64,000 nt of DNA from JAWVYT01 sp046483065. Lineage in GTDB: Bacteria; Gemmatimonadota; Gemmatimonadetes; Longimicrobiales; RSA9. The position numbers and the translations under genes are program-made. Below are positions 25,462 to 33,189 of the stretch, piece by piece. The stretch covers positions 89,444-153,443 of the forward strand of contig JAWODW010000053.1 in NCBI GenBank assembly GCA_046483065.1, written 5' to 3'. Under the pieces are notes generated by a model that saw nothing but the letters and a program-made list of their open reading frames with translations, did not search any database and was not told where the DNA came from. Each line of letters opens with the position of its first letter. Within the stretch, counting starts at the first letter, position 1.

Positions 25462-27252
25462 TTGCAGCTACGTACGATTCCGCTCATCGCCATGGCGGTC
25501 ACGTTCGCCCTGGCCTGCGGATCCGCGCCAGACCGAGAGTCCGGTACACCGGGCCCGGGTGGGCCGGGTGGGCCGGGCATCCCGGTCACCCAGGACGAGA
25601 TCGATGACGCCGCCGAGGAATTCGATCTGATCCGGACCGGCTTCCTGGAGTGGTACTTCGAGGCTCATCCGGTTCGGGCGACGGAGCTGGGCGTCCACGA
25701 CTACGACCACCGCCTCCCGGCGCTGGACCGGGTCGGGATCCAGCGCCGGATCGACGACCTCCTCCGGTGGCTCTCGGACCTGGAGGAGGTCCGCTTCGTC
25801 CTCATGGCCGGGGATGACCGCTACGACTACGCGGTCCTCGAGTACGGGATCCGGTCGGAGCTCCTGGAGCTGGAGGAGTCCCGGGACTGGGCCAACGACC
25901 CGGGGCTGTACACCGGGCTGATCGCCCGCGGGCTGGCCGCCGTGGCGGAGCGGGAGTACGCGCCGTTCGCCACCCGGACCGGGGCCCTTACCGCGCGCAT
26001 GACGGCCGCGCCGGCGCTGCTGGAGGCGGTGCGGTCGAACGTGCGTCAGCCGCCGCGGGTGTGGACGGAGCTGGCGGTGGGCGAGGCCCGGGGACTGCTG
26101 GAGTACCTGGAAGAGGACCTGCCGACGCTGCTGCGGGCGCAGCGTGGCGCGATCCCCGGCGAGCTGGAGGAGGCCCGGTCCGCGCTTGCCGGTGCCCTCC
26201 AGTCTCATATCGACTGGCTCACGGAGGATCTTCTGGCCCGGTCGACGGGCACGTTCCGCCTGGGCCGCTACCTGCTGGAGCGCAGGCTCCTCTACGACGA
26301 GCACATCTTCCTGGGGCTGAGTGAGCTGGAGCGGCTGAATGTCAACGCCATCAACGAGTACCGGCAGCAGGTGGCCGAGGTGGCGGAGACCATCGACCCG
26401 GATCGGTCGCCGAAGGAGATCATCGATTCCATCACCCGGGTCGGCCCCGAGCCGGAAGAGCTCCTGCCCCGGGCGCGCGCAGCGCTCACCACCGCACGGG
26501 ACTGGAGCACGGAGAGCGGCGTGGTGCCCGTCCCCCGCGACGCGCTGCCGACGGTCCGGGAGTCGCCGCCGTACGCACGGGCGCTGTTCGCGTCGCTGGA
26601 CGCGCCGGGCCCGTTCGCGCCCGACAGCCTGGAAGTCTTCTACAACCTGACCAACGTCCGCCCGGGGTGGGACGAGGCGGTGCGCCGTGGGCATATGTCG
26701 TACTTCAACGATGCCGGCCTCGTAATCACCACCCTCCACACCACGTTCCCGGGGCGCTACGTCCAGCAGCAGTACGCCCGGGACCTGGTGCCGCTACGGC
26801 GCGTGCTGGCCACGAAGACGTTCACGGCGGGGTGGGCCCACTACGCCACCGGAATGGCGCTGGATGAAGGGTTCTCCGACGACCCCGCGGTCCGCCTGGA
26901 GCAGCTCCGGCGTGCGCTCCAGCGGCACGCCCGCTGGTTCGCAGTGGTCCGGCTCCACGCCATGGACGAGCCGCTGGACCAGGTGGTGACCGGGTTCATG
27001 GAGATCGCCTACTTCGACGAGGTCCCGGCCCGCAGGGAGGTCCTGCAGGCCACCCGCGATCCGGGCCTCATGGCCGACGCGCTGGGCCGGATGCAGATCC
27101 TCCAGCTCCGGGACGACTACCGCCAACACAGGGAGGAGGACGACGAGCCGTTCTCCCTGGTCGGGTTCCATACCGAGCTCCTGCGGCTCGGGCTCCCGTT
27201 CCCGTTGGCCCGGGAGGTCATGATCCCCAGCGACCCGGACCAGGGCCGATGA
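25462..27252 (+). CDS. DUF885-family lipoprotein with degenerate metal-binding motif
   Basis: A 596-residue lipoprotein of the DUF885 family. The TTG start at 25462 follows GGGAGG at ideal spacing and begins a lipoprotein signal (IPLIAMAVTFALAC). A Gly/Pro linker precedes the helical body, which starts EEFDLIRTGFLEWYFEAHPV. DUF885 proteins usually carry HExxPGHxxQ and EGWALY, suggestive of a metallopeptidase fold. Here the corresponding segments read LHTTFPGRYVQQQ and AGWAHYATG, so several putative metal or catalytic residues are replaced. It may be inactive or have a different function. The stop lies 31 bases before thyX, so co-transcription is possible. Confidence 0.82.
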   Translation: MQLRTIPLIAMAVTFALACGSAPDRESGTPGPGGPGGPGIPVTQDEIDDAAEEFDLIRTGFLEWYFEAHPVRATELGVHDYDHRLPALDRVGIQRRIDDLLRWLSDLEEVRFVLMAGDDRYDYAVLEYGIRSELLELEESRDWANDPGLYTGLIARGLAAVAEREYAPFATRTGALTARMTAAPALLEAVRSNVRQPPRVWTELAVGEARGLLEYLEEDLPTLLRAQRGAIPGELEEARSALAGALQSHIDWLTEDLLARSTGTFRLGRYLLERRLLYDEHIFLGLSELERLNVNAINEYRQQVAEVAETIDPDRSPKEIIDSITRVGPEPEELLPRARAALTTARDWSTESGVVPVPRDALPTVRESPPYARALFASLDAPGPFAPDSLEVFYNLTNVRPGWDEAVRRGHMSYFNDAGLVITTLHTTFPGRYVQQQYARDLVPLRRVLATKTFTAGWAHYATGMALDEGFSDDPAVRLEQLRRALQRHARWFAVVRLHAMDEPLDQVVTGFMEIAYFDEVPARREVLQATRDPGLMADALGRMQILQLRDDYRQHREEDDEPFSLVGFHTELLRLGLPFPLAREVMIPSDPDQGR

Positions 27253-27283
27253 CCCTCTTGAACCTTTGACCCGAGACCCGACC

Positions 27284-28282
27284 ATGGCAGAGACCAAGCG
27301 CCCCACCATCGCCGACGCCGAAGAGATCCTGGGCGGCTACTTCCCCGTCCTCGACCACGGGTTCGTGGCACTGGTCGACTACATGGGCAGTGATGGCGAC
27401 ATCGAGCGCGCGGCCCGCGTCAGCTACGGCTACGGGACCCGGAAGGTGAGTCAGACCCGGGGGCTGGTCCGCTACCTCCGTCGCCATAAGCACACCACAC
27501 CCAGTGAGATGGTGGAGCTGAAGTTCCACGTCTGTATGCCGATCTTCGTGGCCCGGCAGTGGATCCGGCACCGGACGGCGAACGTGAACGAGTACAGCGG
27601 CCGCTACTCCCTGATGCCGCTCCTCTTCTACACGCCCGACGCCCATGACTTCGCCCTCCAGAGCGCCGACAACAAACAGGGCCGGCTCACCAAGGGCGCC
27701 GACCCGGCGCTCTACCGTGAGGCCATCGAACGGTGGGAAGCCACCCGGAAGCAGGCGGCCGACGACTACGAATGGCTCGTGGCCCAGGACGTGGCCCGGG
27801 AGCTGGCCCGCATCGACCTGCCACTCTCGACCTATACCCAGTGGTACTGGAAGATCGACCTCCACAACCTGATCCACTTCCTCACGCTCCGGGCAGACCT
27901 CCACGCACAGTACGAGATCCGGGCCTACGCCGAGGTCATGGCCGGGATGCTCAAGCGCGTGGCGCCGCTCTCGTACGAGGCGTGGATCGACTACGGCTTC
28001 GCCGCGGCGCCCATGTCACGGGCCGAGCTGGCCGCGCTGACCGACCTCATCGAGGCCACCCCCGACGACGACGGCGGGACCCTGACCGCCCGCGATGGCA
28101 CAGCCCTCGATACCGCCGCGCTACGGGAGCACGGCCTCAGCAGGCGGGAGGTGCAGGAGATGATCGACAAGCTCCAGCCCGCGGAGACCCCCGACTTCGA
28201 GCTCGATCTCTCGCGCATGGAGTCCGCCGAGACCGTGGGCGAGAGGATGCGGGCGGCGGTGCCGAAGCTCGACCTGGAGTAG
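27284..28282 (+). CDS. thyX: FAD-dependent thymidylate synthase ThyX
   Basis: Makes dTMP from dUMP using methylene-THF and FAD/NADPH. The signature RHRTANVNEYSGRYS (RHRx7S) is intact, preceded by FHVCMPIFVARQWI, and the dUMP/FAD region RADLHAQYEIRAYAEVM follows. The protein is 332 residues, longer than most ThyX, owing to a C-terminal tail of about 80 residues after SYEAWIDYGF that resembles nothing I know. ATG 27284 is used; an upstream in-frame start at 27266 would add six residues. It lies 31 bases downstream of the DUF885 gene. Confidence 0.95.
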   Translation: MAETKRPTIADAEEILGGYFPVLDHGFVALVDYMGSDGDIERAARVSYGYGTRKVSQTRGLVRYLRRHKHTTPSEMVELKFHVCMPIFVARQWIRHRTANVNEYSGRYSLMPLLFYTPDAHDFALQSADNKQGRLTKGADPALYREAIERWEATRKQAADDYEWLVAQDVARELARIDLPLSTYTQWYWKIDLHNLIHFLTLRADLHAQYEIRAYAEVMAGMLKRVAPLSYEAWIDYGFAAAPMSRAELAALTDLIEATPDDDGGTLTARDGTALDTAALREHGLSRREVQEMIDKLQPAETPDFELDLSRMESAETVGERMRAAVPKLDLE

Positions 28283-28461
28283 CGGTGCCGGCGTTTCGGG
28301 GATCGCCGGCTTCGGGAAGATCCGGCCCGTCCGGCGCGAGCTTCGGCACCGCCGCTTCGCAGTGGGGGTGGGACTCGGGGTAGGGGAGCCGCCCGCGTAC
28401 CGAAGGCGGTCGGCCACGAAACCCGACCACGAGCCCGACCCCGACCTCGAAGCGACGCCCC

Positions 28462-29421
28462 ATGCTTACCACCTGCCTCGCCTGTCACAAACCGTTCCCG
28501 GCCAATGAGACGGTGGAGTCCTTCCCCACCGGGCGTCGCATCGCGTTCGACCCTCGACGGGGGCGCCTCTGGGCCGTCTGCCCGTCGTGTGCACGGTGGA
28601 CGCTGGCGCCGTTCGAAGCGCGCTGGGAGGCGCTGGAGGAGCTCGAGCGACTGACCCGTGACCGGGCGCGGCTCCTGGCCGGGACCGACAACATCGGGCT
28701 CCTCACCGTCGGTGACATCGAGATCGTGCGCGTGGGGCGCGCGAACCGCCGGGAGGAGAGCTGGTGGCGGTTCGGGAAGGAGTTCGCCGTCCGGCGGAAG
28801 CGGGCCAAGCGGCAGGTGCTCAAAGGGAAGATCGTGGATGCCGCCTTCATCATGCTGATCTCCGGCATCCCGTTCTGGGGGCTCAGCGATCCCGATCACT
28901 GGATCGGCAGGGCCCGGAAGAAGGAGTTCGGCAAGGACCTGTGGAAAGGGCCGCTGGCCCACTGCGAGCGGTGCGGACGGCCCATCGAGCGGCTCCGGTT
29001 CCGGGACTCCGGGCTCCTGGACATCCGCGCGACCGCCGCCGGGCCGTTCGCCGTCCACGTGGACTGCCCCCGGTGCGAGGGCCGATACGCTGAGGAGCGC
29101 CGAGGCGGGATCATCACCGGCGTCCCCGCCGAGCACATCCTGCGGCGCACGCTCGCGTACCGGAATTTCGCCGGCGGCTCGGAGACCACGGTAGAGGAGG
29201 CCGTGGGGCTCGTCGAGTCGTATGACTCCACGGAGCACCTGCTCCGACGCGTGGCGGAGCACAACGTGCCCATCGAGCGGATGACCACCAAGGGATCGTT
29301 CGCGCTGGAGATCGCCCTCAACGAAGACGTGGAGCGCCGGCTCCTGGAGATGGAGCTGAAGGAGCTCGAGGCCCGGTGGCAGAGGGAGGAGGAGGTCGCC
29401 GCCATCGCCGATCGGCTGTAG
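28462..29421 (+). CDS. Uncharacterised double zinc-ribbon protein, paralogue B
   Basis: A 319-residue protein homologous to the gene at 17806. First zinc ribbon: CLAC at 5-8 and CPSC at 40-43 within GRLWAVCPSCARWTLAPFE. Shared IVRVGRANRREESWW. Second ribbon: CERCGRP and CPRCEGR. Between the ribbons this copy has a hydrophobic stretch (VDAAFIMLISGIPFWGL) that could be a membrane segment, weakly matched by a less hydrophobic stretch in copy A. The charged C-terminal helix ends EEEVAAIADRL, close to the tail of copy A (EELAAIVDSQL). Function unknown; zinc binding is inferred from the Cys pairs. Confidence 0.8.
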   Translation: MLTTCLACHKPFPANETVESFPTGRRIAFDPRRGRLWAVCPSCARWTLAPFEARWEALEELERLTRDRARLLAGTDNIGLLTVGDIEIVRVGRANRREESWWRFGKEFAVRRKRAKRQVLKGKIVDAAFIMLISGIPFWGLSDPDHWIGRARKKEFGKDLWKGPLAHCERCGRPIERLRFRDSGLLDIRATAAGPFAVHVDCPRCEGRYAEERRGGIITGVPAEHILRRTLAYRNFAGGSETTVEEAVGLVESYDSTEHLLRRVAEHNVPIERMTTKGSFALEIALNEDVERRLLEMELKELEARWQREEEVAAIADRL

Positions 29422-29809
29422 CAGGTCACTCCCATCCTTCAGCGACCTGTTAGACGGCGGACGCGGGGCCCGAAACGACGGAAGACGGAGGCCTGGGGGG
29501 TGCGGTCCGTTCCGACCGCCAAGTCAGGGCACTCCGCCTTCCGCGATCTGCGCGGGGGGCGGGACCGACAGCTCGTCTCGGCGACGATCCGACGGCCCGC
29601 CCTGGGGCTTCCCGCTGTTATCGGCTGCCGAACGGCATCGGCTCGAGACGCATGATGCGCAGCTTCCTGGGCATGTACGGGCCCGCTCTGTATTGACAGG
29701 GAAAACACTGATGCAGCCGTGGGGAATTTCCCTACACGACACTCTCTAAATACGGCCCGGATCGGCCGGCGTCAAGGGTTTTGCTGGTGGGCCGAGTGAG
29801 GAGGGCGCG
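29422..29809. other. Intergenic region between convergent genes
   Basis: About 390 bases between the zinc-ribbon gene and the M23 gene. The stretch around 29693-29750 is less GC-rich and includes TATTGACAGGG, a possible -35 box, but no convincing -10 or downstream gene. No RNA gene or repeat is recognised. Confidence 0.4.
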
Positions 29810-30322
29810 TCAGCGACGGCGCGGGAAGGAGCCCAGGAGGGGCACGGGGTCCTCCTGGTTGCCGCTGCGGACGATTTCGAAGTGTACGTGGGGCGCGGAG
29901 GAGGAGCCGCTGGATCCGGCGAGCCCGATGACGGGACGGCCATGGAGCTGCTGGCCCGTCTCGGTGCGGATGGCGGAGAGGTGGGCGTACACGCTCTGCA
30001 CGCCGCCTCCGTGATCGACGATCACCACCAGGCCGTACCCTCTCTGGGTGCCGGCGAACGCCACGCGCCCGGGAGCCATGGCGCGTACGGGCGTCCCCAT
30101 GGGCACGCTGATGTCCACACCCCGGTGGATCTGGAAATCCAGCCCGCCCCGGTGCCGGAGCCCGAAGGGCGAGGTTAACGTTCCGTCCACCGGCCAGCGC
30201 GGGACCGAGCACCCCGCAAGGACGAGGACGCCGGCCAGGAGGAGCAGCCGTGATCGAAAACGGGCGGGACGAGTCACGCCAGGATGGCGCACGCCGGGTC
30301 GGGGCAGGATCGGTCGTTGCAT
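29810..30322 (-). CDS. M23-family (LytM) peptidase lipoprotein
   Basis: Cell-wall endopeptidase-type protein of 170 residues. Lipoprotein signal SRLLLLAGVLVLAGC; the LytM domain occupies most of the rest, with the zinc motif HRGVDI (HxxxD), YAHLSAI, and HVHFE (HxH). All ligands are present, so it should be active on peptidoglycan crosslinks, or be a short NlpD-like regulator. The start at 30322 (MQRPILPRPG) has a weak ribosome-binding site; longer upstream frames exist but add only low-complexity sequence. It faces away from the thioredoxin-like gene. Confidence 0.88.
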   Translation of the reverse strand: MQRPILPRPGVRHPGVTRPARFRSRLLLLAGVLVLAGCSVPRWPVDGTLTSPFGLRHRGGLDFQIHRGVDISVPMGTPVRAMAPGRVAFAGTQRGYGLVVIVDHGGGVQSVYAHLSAIRTETGQQLHGRPVIGLAGSSGSSSAPHVHFEIVRSGNQEDPVPLLGSFPRRR

Positions 30323-30445
30323 GGGCGGAAAGCTGGGCGAGGTCGTCGCGCCGTGCAACGGCGAAGTGTCGGGAACCTCCCGCGCTCCGCCGGAATTGAG
30401 AGGGCGGAGACAGACCATTCGACGCTACGTGACCGGAGGCGGACG

Positions 30446-30970
30446 ATGACGACGGGGCTGGAGGAGTACTGGGACAAGGCGGTCACATTCGACCGCTGGC
30501 TCGACCAGGTGGAAGCGAACCGGGACCTGTGGCGGGGCATCTACGACAGAGCCGCCGTGGAGCCGGGCGTGGTCGACCGGGTGGACGGACCGTTCCGCCT
30601 GCTGGTCCTGGCCGAGGATTGGTGTGGCGATGCGGTGAACACGATCCCGTGGCTGGCACGCCTCGCCGAGGCGAGCCACGCGCTGGAGCTGCGGATCCTC
30701 CGCCGCGACGAGAACCCGGCGCTCATGGCCAGCCACACCACCGGCGGCTCGAGCTCGATCCCCGTGGTCATGGTCCTCGACCGCGCCTTCCACGAGCTGG
30801 GTTGGTGGGGCCCGCGCCCCGAAGAGCTCCAGGCGTGGGTGCTGGAGGAAGGCCTCGCCCTGACCAAGCAGGAGAGGTACATGCACGTCCGGGCGTGGTA
30901 CGCCCGGGACCGCGGCCGCACCACACTGGCGGAAGTGCTCGCGCTCATCGAGCGGGAAGCGGCGAGGTAG
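30446..30970 (+). CDS. Thioredoxin-family protein with single active-site cysteine
   Basis: A 174-residue cytosolic protein with a thioredoxin-like fold. The active-site segment is LLVLAEDWCGDAVNTIPWLA, giving WCGD: one Cys and no resolving second Cys in the CxxC position. The cis-Pro region is SSSIPVVMVLDRAFHE. Proteins with EDWCGDAVN form a distinct bacterial thioredoxin-like group whose partners are unknown. ATG follows GGAGGCGGACG at good spacing. A monothiol mechanism or substrate binding is plausible. Confidence 0.8.
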   Translation: MTTGLEEYWDKAVTFDRWLDQVEANRDLWRGIYDRAAVEPGVVDRVDGPFRLLVLAEDWCGDAVNTIPWLARLAEASHALELRILRRDENPALMASHTTGGSSSIPVVMVLDRAFHELGWWGPRPEELQAWVLEEGLALTKQERYMHVRAWYARDRGRTTLAEVLALIEREAAR

Positions 30971-31000
30971 AGGGCTCGCTGCGCTGAAAGGAGACGCGGC

Positions 31001-31057
31001 GCGCTGCCGGGGGCGCCGCGCACTGCCGGGGGCGCCGCGCACTGCCGAGGAGCCGGC
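31001..31057. repeat. Three 19-bp tandem repeats
   Basis: Three successive copies of a 19-base unit of the form GCRCTGCCGGGGGCGCCGC (31001-31019, 31020-31038, and a divergent third at 31039-31057), just after the thioredoxin-like gene. Each unit contains a GGGGGCGCC core. Probably replication slippage; no function is evident. Confidence 0.7.
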
Positions 31058-31130
31058 GCACGCGGCCGGGTCCCATCTTTGCAGTGTCTTGGATCGGAGA
31101 GAGTTTCCCCCCAGAGCAGGGAGCAGTGGA

Positions 31131-32075
31131 ATGAGCGGAAGCGGGAGTACGACGAAGCACGGGGTGGCAGGGGGTGTTCTGGCGGCCACGGCCATCGTGA
31201 TCTTCTTCCTGATCGTGGATGTGGTCCAGGGTCAGACGTTCCAGACGCCGCAGTTCCTGGCCGGCGTTCTTCTGGGTCGGGGTGAGGCGCAGATCGGGTT
31301 CGGGATGCTCGCCGTGTACACGGCGCTCCACTACGCCGTGTTCGTGGCGGTGGGCGTGGTCACGACGTGGGCGCTGCGGGCGTTCCGACTGCCGGCGTCG
31401 GTGCTCCTGGGCCTCGTGGTCGGGTTCCTCCTCTTCGACGTGGTGTTCTACGCGGGTGTGGGGTTGACCGGGGTGAACGTCGTGGAGGCACTGGGCTGGC
31501 CGAGCTTCCTGGCCGCGAACCTATTGGGCGGGGTCACCCTCATGGTCTACCTGTCCGGGTCGGGCGCGGCGCCCGGCCGGAGTTGGGCCGAGGCGCTATC
31601 CCAGCACCGAATGGTGCGGGAGGGGCTGATCGCGGGTGCCATCGGCGCCGTGGCCGTGGCGGCCTGGTTCTTTATGGTGGACCTGGGGATGGGACGCATC
31701 CTGTATACGCCCGCCGCCCTGGGCTCCGCCCTGTTCATGGGCGTCGATGCCCCCGGGGCCGTGGAGGTCACCGTGGCGACCGTCCTGGGCTACACGGGGG
31801 TGCATTTCGCCGGGTTCGTCGCCATGGGGCTGGTCTTCGCCGCGCTGATCACCCGGGCGGAGCAGAGCCCGCCTCTCCTCATGGGGCTCACCCTTCTCTT
31901 CGTGACCTTCGAGACGCTTCTGCTGGGGCTGGTGGCGATCCTGGCGGCGTGGCTTCTGGACGTAGTGCCGTGGTGGAGCATGGCGTTGAGCAACCTCGTG
32001 GCGGCCGCGGCCATGGCGACGTATCTGTGGCGAGCTCACCCCGGGCTGGCGGAAAGCGTGGCGAAGGCGGAGTAA
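31131..32075 (+). CDS. Internally duplicated eight-helix membrane protein
   Basis: A 314-residue integral membrane protein with about eight helices in two repeats of four. Repeat 1 (about 10-150) includes FFLIVDVVQGQTFQTPQF and ALHYAVFVAVGVV; repeat 2 (about 165-305) includes WFFMVDLGMGRILYTPAAL and GVHFAGFVAMGLVF. Each repeat conserves an Asp in a V-D motif and a His in an L/V-H-Y/F-A motif. I do not recognise the family. It converges on the cytochrome oxidase operon, and the conserved His could bind heme or metal, but that is speculation. ATG 31131 follows GGGAG. Confidence 0.75.
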   Translation: MSGSGSTTKHGVAGGVLAATAIVIFFLIVDVVQGQTFQTPQFLAGVLLGRGEAQIGFGMLAVYTALHYAVFVAVGVVTTWALRAFRLPASVLLGLVVGFLLFDVVFYAGVGLTGVNVVEALGWPSFLAANLLGGVTLMVYLSGSGAAPGRSWAEALSQHRMVREGLIAGAIGAVAVAAWFFMVDLGMGRILYTPAALGSALFMGVDAPGAVEVTVATVLGYTGVHFAGFVAMGLVFAALITRAEQSPPLLMGLTLLFVTFETLLLGLVAILAAWLLDVVPWWSMALSNLVAAAAMATYLWRAHPGLAESVAKAE

Positions 32076-32080
32076 CGGCG

Positions 32081-32117
32081 GCGCGCCTCCGGCGCGCAAC
32101 CGGCGGCCTTCGGCCGC
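32081..32117. terminator. Twin hairpins between convergent genes
   Basis: Two GC-rich stem-loops in series: GCGCGCC-TCC-GGCGCGC (32081-32097) and GCGGCC-TTC-GGCCGC (32103-32117). They sit between the duplicated membrane protein and ctaF, which converge, so they are plausible bidirectional terminators although no T-run is present. Confidence 0.5.
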
Positions 32118-32131
32118 AGCAGGGCTCGCCC

Positions 32132-32467
32132 CTACGCGTAGTTCGGGAGGACGTTGAAGAGGAGGATGAGCGCCACCACGAGGAACACGGCGAGGAGCAT
32201 GGGCGCCAGGAAGACGCCGGTGAAGATTCGGCTGTCCATCTTCAGGTGCATGTAGAACATGACCACCAGGACGAACTTCCCTGCCGACAGCGTCAGGAGG
32301 AGAGGGACGATGACGCCGGAGAGGGCCGGGATGTAGAAGATGGCCACCTCGAGGGCGGTGATCACCGTGAGCACGGCGGCCACCACCAGATAGGTCATGT
32401 AGCCGGGGTGCTCGTGGTCCCCGGTCTCGTCACCGGGGTGCTGTGTGTGCTCGACTGCGTCTGCCAT
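32132..32467 (-). CDS. ctaF: Cytochrome c oxidase subunit IV
   Basis: Small (111-residue) accessory subunit of the aa3-type terminal oxidase. Three hydrophobic helices: YLVVAAVLTVITALEVAIFY, IVPLLLTLSAGKFVLVVMFYMHLK and APMLLAVFLVVALILLFNVL, the CyoD/COX4-pro pattern including FYMHLKMD. The N-terminus is His-rich. Last gene of the ctaCDEF operon, 13 bases after ctaE. Confidence 0.88.
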   Translation of the reverse strand: MADAVEHTQHPGDETGDHEHPGYMTYLVVAAVLTVITALEVAIFYIPALSGVIVPLLLTLSAGKFVLVVMFYMHLKMDSRIFTGVFLAPMLLAVFLVVALILLFNVLPNYA

Positions 32468-32480
32468 TGGGTCTCCTCGA

Positions 32481-33095
32481 TCAGCCCGGTGTCTGGAGCA
32501 GGTAGATCAGGGTGAAGATCACGATCCACACGATATCGACGAAGTGCCAGTAGAGGCCGGCGATCTCGACCTTCAACGCGTCGTCGGCGCCGATCCGGCC
32601 GGCGAACGTCTGGAGCCAGAGGATCAGGAGCCAGATGACGCCGATGGTCACGTGTGCGCCATGGAACCCGGTCAGGATGAAGAAGGAGCTCCCGAACAGG
32701 TTGGTCTGCAGCGTGAGTCCCTCGTGGTAGAAGTGGGTGAACTCGTACGCCTGGAATCCCAGGAACGTGATTCCGAGGGCGATCACTGCCATGAGCCAGA
32801 TCAGCGCGCCTTTCCGGTTGCCGCGCTGCACGCTCGCCAGCGCCAGGACCATGGCCAGGCTCGACATGAGCAGCACAAAGGTGCTGACCGACGTGAGCGG
32901 GATGTCCAGGATCTCGTGGGGCAGCGGCCCTTCCACGCTCCGGCCCGCGTAGATCATGTACGTGGCGATGAACGACCCGAAGAAGAGGGTCTCGGACCCC
33001 AGGAAGGTCCAGAATCCCACCTTCCAGGTGTCCAGCCCCGTACTCGTGGGCGGATGGTGTCCGGCGTGTCCCGTTGCTTTGGCGTGCGCTTCCAT
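32481..33095 (-). CDS. ctaE: Cytochrome c oxidase subunit III
   Basis: Integral membrane subunit (204 residues, five helices) of the heme-copper oxidase. Typical marks: WTFLGSETLFFGSFIATYM, ALGITFLGFQAYEFTHF, FHGAHVTIGVIWLL and the C-terminal YWHFVDIVWIVIFTLIYL. The N-terminal two helices of seven-helix mitochondrial-type COX3 are absent, as is common in bacterial short forms. ATG 33095 is preferred over the adjacent GTG. It lies 94 bases after ctaD, in the same operon. Confidence 0.92.
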   Translation of the reverse strand: MEAHAKATGHAGHHPPTSTGLDTWKVGFWTFLGSETLFFGSFIATYMIYAGRSVEGPLPHEILDIPLTSVSTFVLLMSSLAMVLALASVQRGNRKGALIWLMAVIALGITFLGFQAYEFTHFYHEGLTLQTNLFGSSFFILTGFHGAHVTIGVIWLLILWLQTFAGRIGADDALKVEIAGLYWHFVDIVWIVIFTLIYLLQTPG

Positions 33096-33189
33096 CACTC
33101 GGTGCCCGTGGTGGTAGTCATAGTGGCGATCGTAGTCGGGATCGGCCCCGCCCCCGACGTTCGCGATCTCGTCCCGTGGATCATCACGC

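Noticed and set aside
29422..29809. tRNA or small RNA gene
   Set aside because: I looked for a cloverleaf and a TTCxAxC loop with matching acceptor arms and found none; only an isolated TTGACA-like box is visible.
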